Positions 45,560-54,661 of a stretch of DNA of 61,516 bases are shown one piece after another. Made by a program: the position numbers and the translations under genes. Source of the stretch: Crocinitomicaceae bacterium. Lineage in GTDB: Bacteria; Bacteroidota; Bacteroidia; Flavobacteriales_D; Crocinitomicaceae. The DNA is taken from assembly GCA_017984635.1 (NCBI GenBank), contig JAGNZC010000015.1:1-61516 (forward strand), in the 5' to 3' direction. Within the stretch, counting starts at the first letter, position 1; each line of letters starts with the position of its first letter. The notes below the pieces were generated by a model, which saw only the letters and a program-made list of their open reading frames with translations, had not been told where the DNA came from and did not search any database.

Positions 45560-45605
45560 ACTCCAATTGTTCTATTCAAACAAATAAGTAATATTCCAAA
45601 TAGAG

Positions 45606-46184
45606 ATGTACGACGAACAAACAACAAACGACTTATCCAATCATTACCACGAGGTTTTAAAAAAAATTGGTGAGAATCCAGAACGAGAAGGATTGTTGAA
45701 AACACCAGAGCGTGTTGCAAAAGCAATGCAATTTTTAACACATGGGTATGATATCAATCCAGATGATTTGATTCGTCAAGCCATTTTCCACGAAGAATAT
45801 TCTGAAATGGTGATCGTGAAAGACATCGAAATCTATTCAATGTGTGAACACCACATGTTGCCATTTTTTGGAAAAGCACACATTGCATACATTCCAGATG
45901 GTAAAATTGTTGGATTAAGTAAAATTCCTCGTGTTGTTGATGCATACGCACGTCGTTTGCAAGTTCAAGAGCGTTTAACGATTGAAATTCGTGATTGTAT
46001 TCAACGTACCTTGGAACCTAAAGGTGTTGCTGTTGTGATTGAATGTTCTCACATGTGCATGCAAATGCGCGGTGTACAAAAACAAAATTCGGTTACGACT
46101 TCAAGTGCATTTACTGGTTTATTCTTGAAAAATGATGCAACACGAAAAGAATTCATCAATTTGATTCAAGCGAAATTGCATTAA
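45606..46184 (+). CDS. folE: GTP cyclohydrolase I
   Basis: Converts GTP to dihydroneopterin triphosphate, the substrate of the PTPS enzyme encoded 46 bp upstream. Motifs: [19 protein letters not shown] with zinc ligands, [20 protein letters not shown], and [17 protein letters not shown]. 192 residues. It is read from the same promoter as the PTPS gene. Confidence 0.97.
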   Translation: MYDEQTTNDLSNHYHEVLKKIGENPEREGLLKTPERVAKAMQFLTHGYDINPDDLIRQAIFHEEYSEMVIVKDIEIYSMCEHHMLPFFGKAHIAYIPDGKIVGLSKIPRVVDAYARRLQVQERLTIEIRDCIQRTLEPKGVAVVIECSHMCMQMRGVQKQNSVTTSSAFTGLFLKNDATRKEFINLIQAKLH

Positions 46185-46272
46185 ATTCGAATGATTCATT
46201 CGTTAAATAATTTAAATTTCTTGCTTGTTTTGTAGTTTTCTGCTACTTTTAACTCAATAAATTTTAAATAAA

Positions 46273-46980
46273 ATGGAAAATTACATTGATCAACACAACG
46301 GTTATTCAAAAGCAGTAACCAGAGATTTTTTCAAAAATGTTTACAGTTACATGTTTGCAGCCTTGGCTATTTCAGGTTCAATTGCATATGTTGCTGGTAA
46401 CGAAGCTTTTTTCACAGAATACTTTTTAACACCAACTGGAATTTCTCCCTTATTCTATGTGGTAGCGTTTGCGCCAGTAGGTTTAGGCTTATTAATTCAA
46501 TCGGCTTACCGTCGTTTGTCGTTGGCAGTATTAATGGTTTTGTTCATTGCTTATTCAGCGTTGATGGGCTTAAGTTTAAGTACGATATTCTTAGTTTATG
46601 CAATGCCTTCCATCGTTTCTACGTTCTTTGTAACGGCTGGAGCTTTTGCTGGAATGGCAATTTTGGGGTACACGACTAAAACAGATTTAACCAAATTTGG
46701 AAGCTTATTGTACATGGTTTTTATTGGTATTTTCATCGCTGGAATCGTCAATATTTTCATGAAAAGCGACATGATGGGCTTTATTATTGCAGTGATTGGT
46801 GTGTTTGTTTTTACTGGTTTAACAGCTTATTACATGCAAACGTTGAAAAATGTATCGCAAGATGATTCACTTTCTGAATTGGATCGCAGTAAATTATCTT
46901 TAATTGGCGGTTTGCAATTGTATATTTTATTTGTCAACTTATTTCTTTCTTTGTTGCGAATTTTAGGCAACAGAGATTAA
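46273..46980 (+). CDS. Bax inhibitor-1/YccA family membrane protein
   Basis: 235 residues and about seven helices, with the UPF0005/BI-1 C-terminal block GLTAYYMQTLKNVSQDD and the final LQLYILFVNLFLSLLRILG. Bacterial BI-1 proteins act as pH-sensitive calcium leak channels or membrane quality-control factors. Nearby TACTTTTA upstream may be a weak -7 element. It has its own terminator. Confidence 0.9.
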   Translation: MENYIDQHNGYSKAVTRDFFKNVYSYMFAALAISGSIAYVAGNEAFFTEYFLTPTGISPLFYVVAFAPVGLGLLIQSAYRRLSLAVLMVLFIAYSALMGLSLSTIFLVYAMPSIVSTFFVTAGAFAGMAILGYTTKTDLTKFGSLLYMVFIGIFIAGIVNIFMKSDMMGFIIAVIGVFVFTGLTAYYMQTLKNVSQDDSLSELDRSKLSLIGGLQLYILFVNLFLSLLRILGNRD

Positions 46981-46996
46981 AATGAACATACTTCTT

Positions 46997-47028
46997 AAAT
47001 GCCATTCAGTAGAGTGGCATTTTTTTTT
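46997..47028 (+). terminator. Terminator after the BI-1 gene
   Basis: Stem TGCCATT / AGTGGCA (one G-U pair) and a T-run of eight. Confidence 0.85.
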
Positions 47029-47036
47029 GAATTACT

Positions 47037-47891
47037 ATGAACGAAAGTCGAATCATTGCAGGAACGATGAAATGGGGAGCTTGGGGCAAAAAGCTTTCTG
47101 TGCTTGAACAATCATCGTTAATCGAACATTTTTTAGCCATAGGTATTAACCGCTTTGACTTAGCGGATATATACGGAAATCATACAACCGAAGCTGAATT
47201 TGGAAACGCGCTTTCACAGGTAGGAATTGAGCGTGATTCGATTCAATTGATTTCAAAATGTGGCATTCAATTAGTGGATGCTTCGCGTGGAGTTCAACGC
47301 AAACACTATGATTATTCAGAAAAGTACATTCGTCAGCAGGTGGAACAATCGTTGAACAATCTCCAAACCGAATACTTAGATGTATTGTTATTGCATCGCC
47401 CGAGTCCTTTGATGGATTACCAAGAAATTGGTTCAATTGTCTCTGATTTATTGAAAGAAAAAAAAATCAACCAATTTGGTGTTTCAAATTTTACCCCGAG
47501 TCAAATTTCGTTGCTTCAAAAAACATGTACTGTTGCCATCAACCAAGTTGAAATTTCGTTCGTTCATCCTGACGCTCTATTGAATGGAACCCTTGATTTT
47601 CATCAAATTCATGACATAGAAACACAGGCTTGGTCTCCGCTAGGAAATTACTTTACATTAAATAACCCATCCATCCAACTGTTGCTAACAAATATGGCGA
47701 AAAAGTATGAGTGTTCGGTCGACCAACTCTTGTTGGCATGGCTTTTGAAGCATCCGGCGAACATAAAACCTGTGATTGGCACAACTAATCCTGAGCGCAT
47801 ACAAGCAGCAAAAATGGCACTTGAAATTCACTTAACAACAGAAGATTGGTTTGAACTTTTAGCATTGAGCAAAGGAGAAGATGTTGCTTAA
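47037..47891 (+). CDS. Aldo/keto reductase
   Basis: 284-residue (beta/alpha)8 NADPH-dependent reductase of the YdhF type. It has FDLADIYGNHTTEAEFG with catalytic Asp and Tyr, LISKCG, VLLLHRPSPLMDYQEIG, FGVSNFTPSQISLLQ and PVIGTTNPERIQAA for cofactor binding. The catalytic Lys and His motifs are present as K and H in SKC and LLH. Substrate unknown. Confidence 0.92.
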   Translation: MNESRIIAGTMKWGAWGKKLSVLEQSSLIEHFLAIGINRFDLADIYGNHTTEAEFGNALSQVGIERDSIQLISKCGIQLVDASRGVQRKHYDYSEKYIRQQVEQSLNNLQTEYLDVLLLHRPSPLMDYQEIGSIVSDLLKEKKINQFGVSNFTPSQISLLQKTCTVAINQVEISFVHPDALLNGTLDFHQIHDIETQAWSPLGNYFTLNNPSIQLLLTNMAKKYECSVDQLLLAWLLKHPANIKPVIGTTNPERIQAAKMALEIHLTTEDWFELLALSKGEDVA

Positions 47892-47942
47892 AATTCTATA
47901 TGAAATTATTATTAAAATTGCGTTTCACTCATAAATAATTCC

Positions 47943-47950
47943 TATTTTTG
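47943..47950 (+). promoter_or_regulatory. -7 element TATTTTTG of the 32-residue peptide gene
   Basis: Perfect TAnnTTTG, 13 nt before the peptide's ATG; supports the peptide being a real gene. Confidence 0.5.
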
Positions 47951-47963
47951 AAAAAAAAAAGAT

Positions 47964-48062
47964 ATGTCAGATAATTTCTTTGAAGGATCAACAGCGGCAG
48001 TAGGAACAATCTACACAATTATAGCTTTAGCTATTCTTGGATCGATCTTGATCTGGGGTTAA
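47964..48062 (+). CDS. 32-residue single-helix membrane peptide
   Basis: Short frame MSDNFFEGSTAAVGTIYTII...WG with an acidic, polar start and one hydrophobic helix (about residues 13-30). It has a -7 box 13 nt upstream and a terminator 26 bp downstream, so it is an independent minimal unit. No family is recognised. Possible roles include a small subunit or regulator of a membrane protein. Confidence 0.6.
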   Translation: MSDNFFEGSTAAVGTIYTIIALAILGSILIWG

Positions 48063-48087
48063 TTAAAATCCACCGATAAAAAAATTG

Positions 48088-48116
48088 AAGCTGTTCTCTG
48101 AGAATGGCTTTTTTTG
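48088..48116 (+). terminator. Terminator after the small peptide gene
   Basis: AAGCTGTTCT, loop CTG, AGAATGGCTT: ten base pairs with two wobble pairs, then T-run. The same stem recurs at 49619-49648. Confidence 0.85.
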
Positions 48117-48189
48117 TTTTATACAGAAATTAAATTTTTAATTTATATATTTGACTAAAAATGAGTCAGTTTTAAATTAAAAGCTTCAC

Positions 48190-49599
48190 ATGAAAACATC
48201 ACTAATATTATTTTCAATTTTATTTTTTCAACTAGTTTATTGTCAATATACATGGGATAAGGTTGATTGTGGAACTGAGTATTCGTTGGCTTTAAGATCA
48301 GATCATACCTTATGGAGCTGGGGAAACAATTTGAATGGACAATTAGGTATAGGTTCTACTTCTACACAAACAACACCCATTCAAATTGGTACTGCATCTG
48401 ATTGGAAAAGTATTGCTGTTGGGGCATTTCATGTATTGGCAATAAAAATGGATGGAACTTTATGGTCGTGGGGATATAATGTTGTTGGACAACTAGGCAA
48501 TGGAAATACCATACAACAAAACGAACCTATTCAAATTGGAGTTGAAACAAACTGGAAAGAAGTTTCAGCAGGAATGGCAAGTTCTCTCGCACTAAAAAAT
48601 GATAGTACAGTATGGTCTTGGGGATACAACTCTCTCGGTCAATTAGGATTGGGCAATACAATTGATCAATTAAGTCCAACTCAAATAGGAACATTACATG
48701 AATGGATTGCTATTTCTACTGGTGGAGCACATTCATTATTAATAAAATCAGATAGTACTTTATGGGCTTTTGGTTTTAATGGTACAAGTCAATTAGGAGA
48801 CAATTCAACAGCAACAAGTTTAATTCCGATTCAAATAGGAAATGATTCAGATTGGACGCACGTATCTGCAGGTTTTGAATTTTCATTAGGACGAAAAAGT
48901 AATGGTACAATTTGGTCATGGGGATTTAATGGAAATGGTCAATTGGGAAATGGTTCTACATTAACAGGAAGCGTTCCAGCACAAATTGGAACGGCTCAAA
49001 ATTGGAAGAAAATTGATGCTGGTTCGGGATTTGCATTTGCAATTAATAATAACAATGAATTATTTGGTTGGGGTTATAATAGTCAAGGACAATTAGGAAC
49101 AGGTACAACACTTCAACAATTGACATGTTCTCAAATTGGTATAGAAAACAATTGGAAGGATATTTCTGCTGCTTGCGGAGCTGTAAATGCTGGCACTGTT
49201 TATGGATCGCATAGTTTAGGTTTAAAATTAATTAGTAACACGATTTGTGCAACAGGTTCAAATTATATCTCTCAATTAGGAAACGATCTTGGCAGCCAAA
49301 GTGTTGAATTCAATTGTGTTACGGGTGATTTAACTACAGGAGTTAACACTAATAATCTTACTAATTTTGTATTATTTCCAAATCCATCAACTGGTATTTT
49401 TTCAGTTCAATTGAATGATTTCAATTTAGGGAAAGTAGCAAAATTCACATTATTAAATTCGGCTGGTCAAATTATCTTAACAAAATTTGAAGATAATTTG
49501 ATTAGCACTTTAGATTTAAGTCAACTTGAGAAAGGAATTTATTTTATAGAAGTTTGTATTGAAAATCATATTTCAACGGAACGTATTATCATTGAATGA
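48190..49599 (+). CDS. RCC1-repeat protein with T9SS sorting domain
   Basis: 469 residues: signal peptide (to about 18, VYCQ), then seven RCC1-type blades of about 52 residues that each contain a W-S-W-G-x-N-x-x-G-Q-L-G core, and a C-terminal T9SS type A sorting domain (FVLFPNPSTGIFSVQL ... LEKGIYFIEVCIE). RCC1 folds are mostly eukaryotic, but secreted bacterial forms occur. Probable surface or extracellular beta-propeller. It is bounded by two matching terminators. Confidence 0.9.
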   Translation: MKTSLILFSILFFQLVYCQYTWDKVDCGTEYSLALRSDHTLWSWGNNLNGQLGIGSTSTQTTPIQIGTASDWKSIAVGAFHVLAIKMDGTLWSWGYNVVGQLGNGNTIQQNEPIQIGVETNWKEVSAGMASSLALKNDSTVWSWGYNSLGQLGLGNTIDQLSPTQIGTLHEWIAISTGGAHSLLIKSDSTLWAFGFNGTSQLGDNSTATSLIPIQIGNDSDWTHVSAGFEFSLGRKSNGTIWSWGFNGNGQLGNGSTLTGSVPAQIGTAQNWKKIDAGSGFAFAINNNNELFGWGYNSQGQLGTGTTLQQLTCSQIGIENNWKDISAACGAVNAGTVYGSHSLGLKLISNTICATGSNYISQLGNDLGSQSVEFNCVTGDLTTGVNTNNLTNFVLFPNPSTGIFSVQLNDFNLGKVAKFTLLNSAGQIILTKFEDNLISTLDLSQLEKGIYFIEVCIENHISTERIIIE

Positions 49600-49618
49600 A
49601 ATAATTTTATAGGTTAAA

Positions 49619-49648
49619 GAAAGCTGTTCTTTTAGAATGGCTTTTTTT
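49619..49648 (+). terminator. Terminator after the RCC1 gene
   Basis: AAGCTGTTCT, loop TTT, AGAATGGCTT and T-run; the arms are identical to those at 48088-48116. The stop codon of the convergent peroxiredoxin gene lies inside this hairpin (loop and right arm). Confidence 0.85.
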
Positions 49649-50105
49649 GTAATATTTCCTTCACAACTTCCATAGCTTTTGCAATGTGTCCAAGTGGGTC
49701 GAGTTGAGAATTAAACACACCTTTTATCTTTCCTTCTAAATCAATTATATACGTAACTCTTCCTGGAATTAAACCAAATAAATTACCAGGCACACCAAAT
49801 AATTTGCGCACGTGTTTGTTCGCGTCTGCTAATAGCTGAAATGTTAAACGGTGTTTGTCGGCAAATTTTTTATGGGCTTTTTCAGAATCTGAAGAGATAC
49901 CAATTACTTCACAATTCAATGCTATAAAATCTTCATACGCATCACGAAACGAACAGGCCTCTTTTGTGCAACCGGGTGTATCATCTTTTGGGTAAAAATA
50001 GATAACAAGCGTTTTTTTACCAATCAACTGTTTGATTTTTATCCGTTCACCAAATTGATTGTTTAATTCAAAATCTGGGCAGTTATCGCCAATAGTTAAA
50101 GCCAT
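49632..50105 (-). CDS. bcp: Thioredoxin-dependent peroxiredoxin (BCP/PrxQ)
   Basis: 157 residues. Peroxidatic Cys in DDTPGCTKEACSFRDAY (near residue 45), with the resolving Cys five positions later, the PrxQ atypical two-Cys layout. It reduces hydroperoxides with thioredoxin. It is the last gene of the carotenoid-photolyase operon, 1 bp after the photolyase, so its oxidative-stress role fits with light damage. Confidence 0.94.
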   Translation of the reverse strand: MALTIGDNCPDFELNNQFGERIKIKQLIGKKTLVIYFYPKDDTPGCTKEACSFRDAYEDFIALNCEVIGISSDSEKAHKKFADKHRLTFQLLADANKHVRKLFGVPGNLFGLIPGRVTYIIDLEGKIKGVFNSQLDPLGHIAKAMEVVKEILQKKPF

Positions 50106-51404
50106 TTATTCGTTATTTAAAGCTGTTTTATACCGATTCAAAACACGTTCTCGCGCAAATTTGTGTTCAATTATTGGGGCAGGATAGTTAGGTGTTCCAA
50201 ATTCAGGCACCCATTTTTTTATATAAGTGAATTGCTTGTCAAATTTTTCTTGTTGACTCGTTGGATTAAATACGCGAAAGTATGGAGCAGCATCGCAACC
50301 AGAACTAGCTGCCCATTGCCAACCACCAATGTTACTGGCTAATTCAAAATCCAACAATTTTTCAGCAAAATAGGCTTCACCAATACGCCAGTCAATGAGT
50401 AAATGCTTCGTTAAAAAACTTGCAACTACCATGCGAACTCGGTTATGCATCAATCCTGTTGTATTCAATTCACGCATTCCTGCATCAACTAATGGATAAC
50501 CAGTTTTTCCTTCACACCAAGCCTTTAAATGAGCGTCATTAAATTCCCATTGAATGGCATCGTATTGTTTTTTAAATGAATTCTGAACGGAATGAGGAAA
50601 ATGAAACAAAATCATTTGGTAAAAATCGCGCCAAATCAATTCATTTAAATACGTTTCATTCTTTGCTATGGCTGCTTTTGCTAAGGCACGCACACTTATG
50701 GTTCCAAAGCGTAAATGAATACTTAGTTTACTCGTTCCATGAATTGCTGGAATATCGCGCGTTTCATTGTAATGTTCAATCGTTGTAAGCGGAAAATCTT
50801 TACTAGGAAAATCGACCTTTTGAATTGTTTCAAACCCCATTTCTTCTAATGAAATCAATTGAGTTGAAGTTGATTTGAAAAGAGAAGTAACGTACTTTTC
50901 AACAGGATAAGCTTTTAAAAAATAGTCATTTAACTTTTCTTTCCATTTCCGTGAATATGGTGTAAAAACGGTATAAGGTAAGCCATCTGCTTTCGTAACT
51001 TCATTTTTCTCAAAAATCACATGATCTTTGGTTCCAATAAAATCACAGTTCAATTTTTGAAGCAATTCAAAAAGGGTTTTATCTCTTTGTAATGCATACG
51101 GTTCATAATCTCTGTTACAGACAACTGTTTGAATGTTGTTTTTTTGAATGATATCAGGTATTACTTCTATCGGATTTCCGTATAAAACCAGTAAATCGGC
51201 ACCCAATGCTTGATACGATTTTTTTAAACTTTCAATTTCCTGATAAATGAAAAGTACACGTTGGTCGTCTCTTTTTAAATGCGATAAAATAGAGGTATCG
51301 AAAATAAAAATGGGTTGAACATCTTTATATGCAGATAATGCTTTGTATAAACCAGCATTGTCTTGAATTCTTAAATCGCGGCGATGCCAAAATAGTGTTT
51401 TCAT
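50106..51404 (-). CDS. phrB: Deoxyribodipyrimidine photo-lyase/cryptochrome
   Basis: FAD enzyme that repairs cyclobutane pyrimidine dimers using blue light. 432 residues. Photolyase N-terminal alpha/beta domain (WHRRDLRIQDNAGLYKAL), then the FAD domain with LIWRDFYQMILFHFP, GYPLVDAGMRELNTTGLMHNRVRM and WQWAASSGCDAAPYFRVFNP. Class I type. Overlaps the PTPS gene by 4 bp. Confidence 0.95.
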   Translation of the reverse strand: MKTLFWHRRDLRIQDNAGLYKALSAYKDVQPIFIFDTSILSHLKRDDQRVLFIYQEIESLKKSYQALGADLLVLYGNPIEVIPDIIQKNNIQTVVCNRDYEPYALQRDKTLFELLQKLNCDFIGTKDHVIFEKNEVTKADGLPYTVFTPYSRKWKEKLNDYFLKAYPVEKYVTSLFKSTSTQLISLEEMGFETIQKVDFPSKDFPLTTIEHYNETRDIPAIHGTSKLSIHLRFGTISVRALAKAAIAKNETYLNELIWRDFYQMILFHFPHSVQNSFKKQYDAIQWEFNDAHLKAWCEGKTGYPLVDAGMRELNTTGLMHNRVRMVVASFLTKHLLIDWRIGEAYFAEKLLDFELASNIGGWQWAASSGCDAAPYFRVFNPTSQQEKFDKQFTYIKKWVPEFGTPNYPAPIIEHKFARERVLNRYKTALNNE

Positions 51405-51805
51405 TTTCCGTTGTATTCAACACTATTGTTTTCTGTTTCCCACAAACGAATCATCAATTGATAATTGGGTGCTAAATGTGGACGAATTAACTCCCAAATT
51501 ACTTTTGCAATATTTTCTGCAGAAGGTTTTAAGTTTGAAAATTCAAGGCAATCCAAGTTCAAATTTCGATGATCAAAACGCTCTAAGACTTCGTTATTGA
51601 TGATTTCTTTTAAATGTTTCAAGTCAATTACATAACCAGTTTCTTGATTGATTTCGCCTTCAACCCAAGTTTCAAACACATAATTGTGTCCATGAAAATT
51701 GGGATTACTACATTTCCCAAAAACGGCTAAATTTTGTTCATCTGTCCAATGTGCATTGAATAAACGGTGTGCGGCATTAAATGTTGCTCTTCTACAGACT
51801 TTCAT
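51401..51805 (-). CDS. 6-pyruvoyl-tetrahydropterin synthase-like enzyme (paralogue 2)
   Basis: 134 residues, ATG start. Motifs CRRATFNAAHRLF, FGKCSNPNFHGHNYVF, FDHRNLNLD and LWETENNSVEYN match the copy at 45128 residue by residue in the active site. Read between idi and the photolyase gene with 4-bp overlaps at both ends. It may supply a pterin, perhaps for a photolyase antenna chromophore or another light-linked use (inference). Confidence 0.9.
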   Translation of the reverse strand: MKVCRRATFNAAHRLFNAHWTDEQNLAVFGKCSNPNFHGHNYVFETWVEGEINQETGYVIDLKHLKEIINNEVLERFDHRNLNLDCLEFSNLKPSAENIAKVIWELIRPHLAPNYQLMIRLWETENNSVEYNGK

Positions 51806-52338
51806 GAGTTTAGGGATTGCATTAATTCTTTATTATGATCTAATAGGATTAGTTTAAACCAAACCGTATATTTTTCTGGATGTAATTGCATGTCTTCCAA
51901 TAATTCTTCCATTGTTACCCATTTAAAATTTTGGGCTTCTGATGGATTGAGAAATGGATTTTGGTCGCTATAACCAATAATGACATGATCTAATTCGTTT
52001 TCAATTAAGTTGTTTTCAAGTTCAGTTCTATAGCGAAATTTGAAGCCTTCTTTAAATGAACAGCTCATACCCATTTCTTCTTGTAATCTTCGTGCAGCCG
52101 CTTCAAAAGTTGTTTCATGGGCAGCTTGATGACTACAACAAGCATTCGTCCAGAGTCCTTCAGAATGGTATTTTCCAAAAGCACGCTGTTGCAAGAGCAT
52201 TTCTTTTTTTGAATTAAAAATTAGTACTGAAAATGCCCTATGAAGAACACCTTTTTGATGTGCTTCCAATTTTTCCATTTGACCAATTTCAGTATCAAAT
52301 TCATCCACAAGGATGACATCATTTTGGGTCGTATTCAA
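51802..52338 (-). CDS. idi: Isopentenyl-diphosphate delta-isomerase, type I
   Basis: Interconverts IPP and DMAPP to feed carotenoid synthesis. Nudix-fold enzyme with AHQKGVLHRAFSVLIFN, the active Cys in GLWTNACCSHQ, and RRLQEEMGM. 178 residues. Overlaps the following PTPS gene by 4 bp and follows crtB directly, so it is one operon with the pigment genes. Confidence 0.95.
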   Translation of the reverse strand: MNTTQNDVILVDEFDTEIGQMEKLEAHQKGVLHRAFSVLIFNSKKEMLLQQRAFGKYHSEGLWTNACCSHQAAHETTFEAAARRLQEEMGMSCSFKEGFKFRYRTELENNLIENELDHVIIGYSDQNPFLNPSEAQNFKWVTMEELLEDMQLHPEKYTVWFKLILLDHNKELMQSLNS

Positions 52339-53175
52339 TTAAATCAAATTTAAATTGTGGCGAATGTATGATGTTAAAAAGAGTCTGTATTTTTTATTGT
52401 TCGGAATACGAATACGTTCATGTAAAATTGTTTGAGCAGAAGTTGATTTAATTTTCTTAAACAATTTGTAGTAATAAATATAAGCCATGTAAACGCCAAA
52501 TCGAGCATTTTTTGGCAATTGTTTAATGCCTTCAAAGCCTAATTGAAAATCTTTATCAATATCTGCTTCAATGTCATTTTTGGTATCGAAGTTGAAATCA
52601 TTCAAATTAATTCCTGGAAAATAAGTACGACCCAATTCTTTATAATCTGCTTTTAAATCGCGTAAAAAATTAATTTTTTGAAAAGCTGATCCTAACTTCA
52701 TCGCTGCAGGCTTTAAGCGTTCATATTCTTTTTGATCACCATTAACAAAAATGCGTAAACACATTAAACCTACTACTTCGGCAGAGCCTAAAATGTACAA
52801 TTCATACTTTGATTCATCGTATGTTTGTTTATCGAGGTCCATCTCCATACTTTGAAGAAAAGTCTCAATCAAATCATGATCAATATTGTACTTATTGACA
52901 ACCCATTGGAAACTATTTAATATTGGATTTAATGAAATACCTTCTTCAATGGCTTGATAGGTTTGTTTTTTAAAATCAGCTAATAATTCTGTTTTGTTAA
53001 AACCATGAAAGGAATCAACTATTTCGTCCGCAAATCGAACAAAACCATAAATTGCATAAATTGGTTTATGCAAGCTTTTGTCTAAAAAAGAAATCCCTAG
53101 GGAAAATGATGTGCTGTAACGTTTTGTCGTTAACTCACTCATTTCATGGGATAAGGTGTCAAAAATAACTTTCAT
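52339..53175 (-). CDS. crtB: Phytoene synthase
   Basis: Joins two geranylgeranyl diphosphates into phytoene. 278 residues. Two Asp-rich metal motifs: FADEIVDSFHG (DxxxD) and NFLRDLKADYKELGRTYFPG, with SFSLGISFL near the start. Abuts idi with no gap and follows crtI. Confidence 0.95.
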   Translation of the reverse strand: MKVIFDTLSHEMSELTTKRYSTSFSLGISFLDKSLHKPIYAIYGFVRFADEIVDSFHGFNKTELLADFKKQTYQAIEEGISLNPILNSFQWVVNKYNIDHDLIETFLQSMEMDLDKQTYDESKYELYILGSAEVVGLMCLRIFVNGDQKEYERLKPAAMKLGSAFQKINFLRDLKADYKELGRTYFPGINLNDFNFDTKNDIEADIDKDFQLGFEGIKQLPKNARFGVYMAYIYYYKLFKKIKSTSAQTILHERIRIPNNKKYRLFLTSYIRHNLNLI

Positions 53176-53181
53176 TCCAAT

Positions 53182-54660
53182 TTATTTAATTCCAAATTCT
53201 TTCATTACTTGTTTCGCTACAACTTCTCCTGAAATGATAGAAGGAGGAACTCCAGGTCCTGGTACCGTTAATTGACCCGTATAAAACATATTTTTTAATT
53301 TCTTATTCTTCAAAGAAGGTTTAAAAACAGCCGTTTGTTTTAAAGTATTTGCTAACCCATAAGCGTTGCCCTTGAATGCATGGTAATCTTTTTTGAAGTC
53401 ATTCAAGCAAAAACTACGTTTGTAAATGATATGATTTTTAATCGATTGGCCAGTTTTTTCTTCCAAACGCTTCATTAATAAATCAAAATAGCGTTCACGT
53501 GTCGCATCGTCGTCTTTTAAATCTGGCGCAATCGGTACTAATAAAAACAAATTCTCACATCCCTCTGGTGCTACACTATTATCGGTTTTTGATGGGACAC
53601 TCGCGTAAAACAAAGGGGCAGAAGGCCATGTAGGATTTTTATAAATTTCTGTAGCATGTTGTTCAAAATCTTCATCAAAGAATAAATTGTGATGCTCTAA
53701 ACCTTCCAATTTTTTATTGATTCCAAGGTAAAACAATAAACTGGATGGCGCCATTGTACGTTTGTCCCAATATTCAGCCGAATAATTCGCCTCAGCATCT
53801 AAAATCTTGTCATCTGTATGTTGATAATCTGCTCCAGAAATGAGTATGTCTGTTTCTATGTCACCGTGAATAGTTGATACATGGGTTACACTTCCATTTT
53901 CTTTTTTGATACCAGTCACTTCATGATTCGTCAAAATTTTGACACCATTCTCTTTGGCAATTTTTTCAAATGCTGCAATAAAATGATACATTCCACCCAT
54001 TGGATACCAAGTTCCAAGTGAAATATCTGCATAATTCATGAGTGAATACAATGCTGGCGTGTCTTTAGGCATTGCACCTAAAAACAAAATTGGAAATTCT
54101 AAAAGTGAAAGTATTTTTTCATTTTTGAAGTATTTTCGAATGTATTTTGAAAAGGATGAAAGCAATTGTAACTTAAATAAACCTTTTAAAATACGCATGT
54201 CGGCAAACTCTTTGTACTTCAAACTTGGTTGAAATACTAAATCATTCATACCTACTTCATATTTGTATTTAGCGTCTGCTAAAAATTTTTTTAATTTAGG
54301 AGCGCTGCCTTTTTCTTGAGTTTCAAACCAATCATACAATTTATCAATAGATGCAGGAATGGGTGTTTTTGTTCCATCTTTCCAAAACACATTGTATGAA
54401 GGGTCCAAGCGTTTCAGTTCATAAAAGTCGGAAGTAGTATAACCAAATTTTTGATAGAAATTTTCAAAAACTTCAGGCATCCAATACCAAGAAGGACCCA
54501 TATCAAAAACAAAACCCTCTGCTGAAAATTGTCTTCCACGACCGCCGATTGTTTCGTTTTTCTCTAATATCGTCACATCATAACCTGCTTTACCCAAAAA
54601 GGATGCGGCAGACAAACTTGAAATTCCAGCACCAATTATTGTAACTTTTTTTCCACTCAT
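53182..54660 (-). CDS. crtI: Phytoene desaturase
   Basis: FAD-dependent desaturase that converts phytoene to lycopene (or neurosporene). 492 residues. N-terminal dinucleotide-binding motif VTIIGAGISSLSAASFLGKAG and GGRGRQF, and the C-terminal FYTGQLTVPGPGVPPSIISGEVVA conserved in CrtI. Lycopene cyclase and hydroxylase are not in this operon. It follows the sigma factor by 1 bp. Confidence 0.95.
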   Translation of the reverse strand: MSGKKVTIIGAGISSLSAASFLGKAGYDVTILEKNETIGGRGRQFSAEGFVFDMGPSWYWMPEVFENFYQKFGYTTSDFYELKRLDPSYNVFWKDGTKTPIPASIDKLYDWFETQEKGSAPKLKKFLADAKYKYEVGMNDLVFQPSLKYKEFADMRILKGLFKLQLLSSFSKYIRKYFKNEKILSLLEFPILFLGAMPKDTPALYSLMNYADISLGTWYPMGGMYHFIAAFEKIAKENGVKILTNHEVTGIKKENGSVTHVSTIHGDIETDILISGADYQHTDDKILDAEANYSAEYWDKRTMAPSSLLFYLGINKKLEGLEHHNLFFDEDFEQHATEIYKNPTWPSAPLFYASVPSKTDNSVAPEGCENLFLLVPIAPDLKDDDATRERYFDLLMKRLEEKTGQSIKNHIIYKRSFCLNDFKKDYHAFKGNAYGLANTLKQTAVFKPSLKNKKLKNMFYTGQLTVPGPGVPPSIISGEVVAKQVMKEFGIK

Positions 54661-54661
54661 C

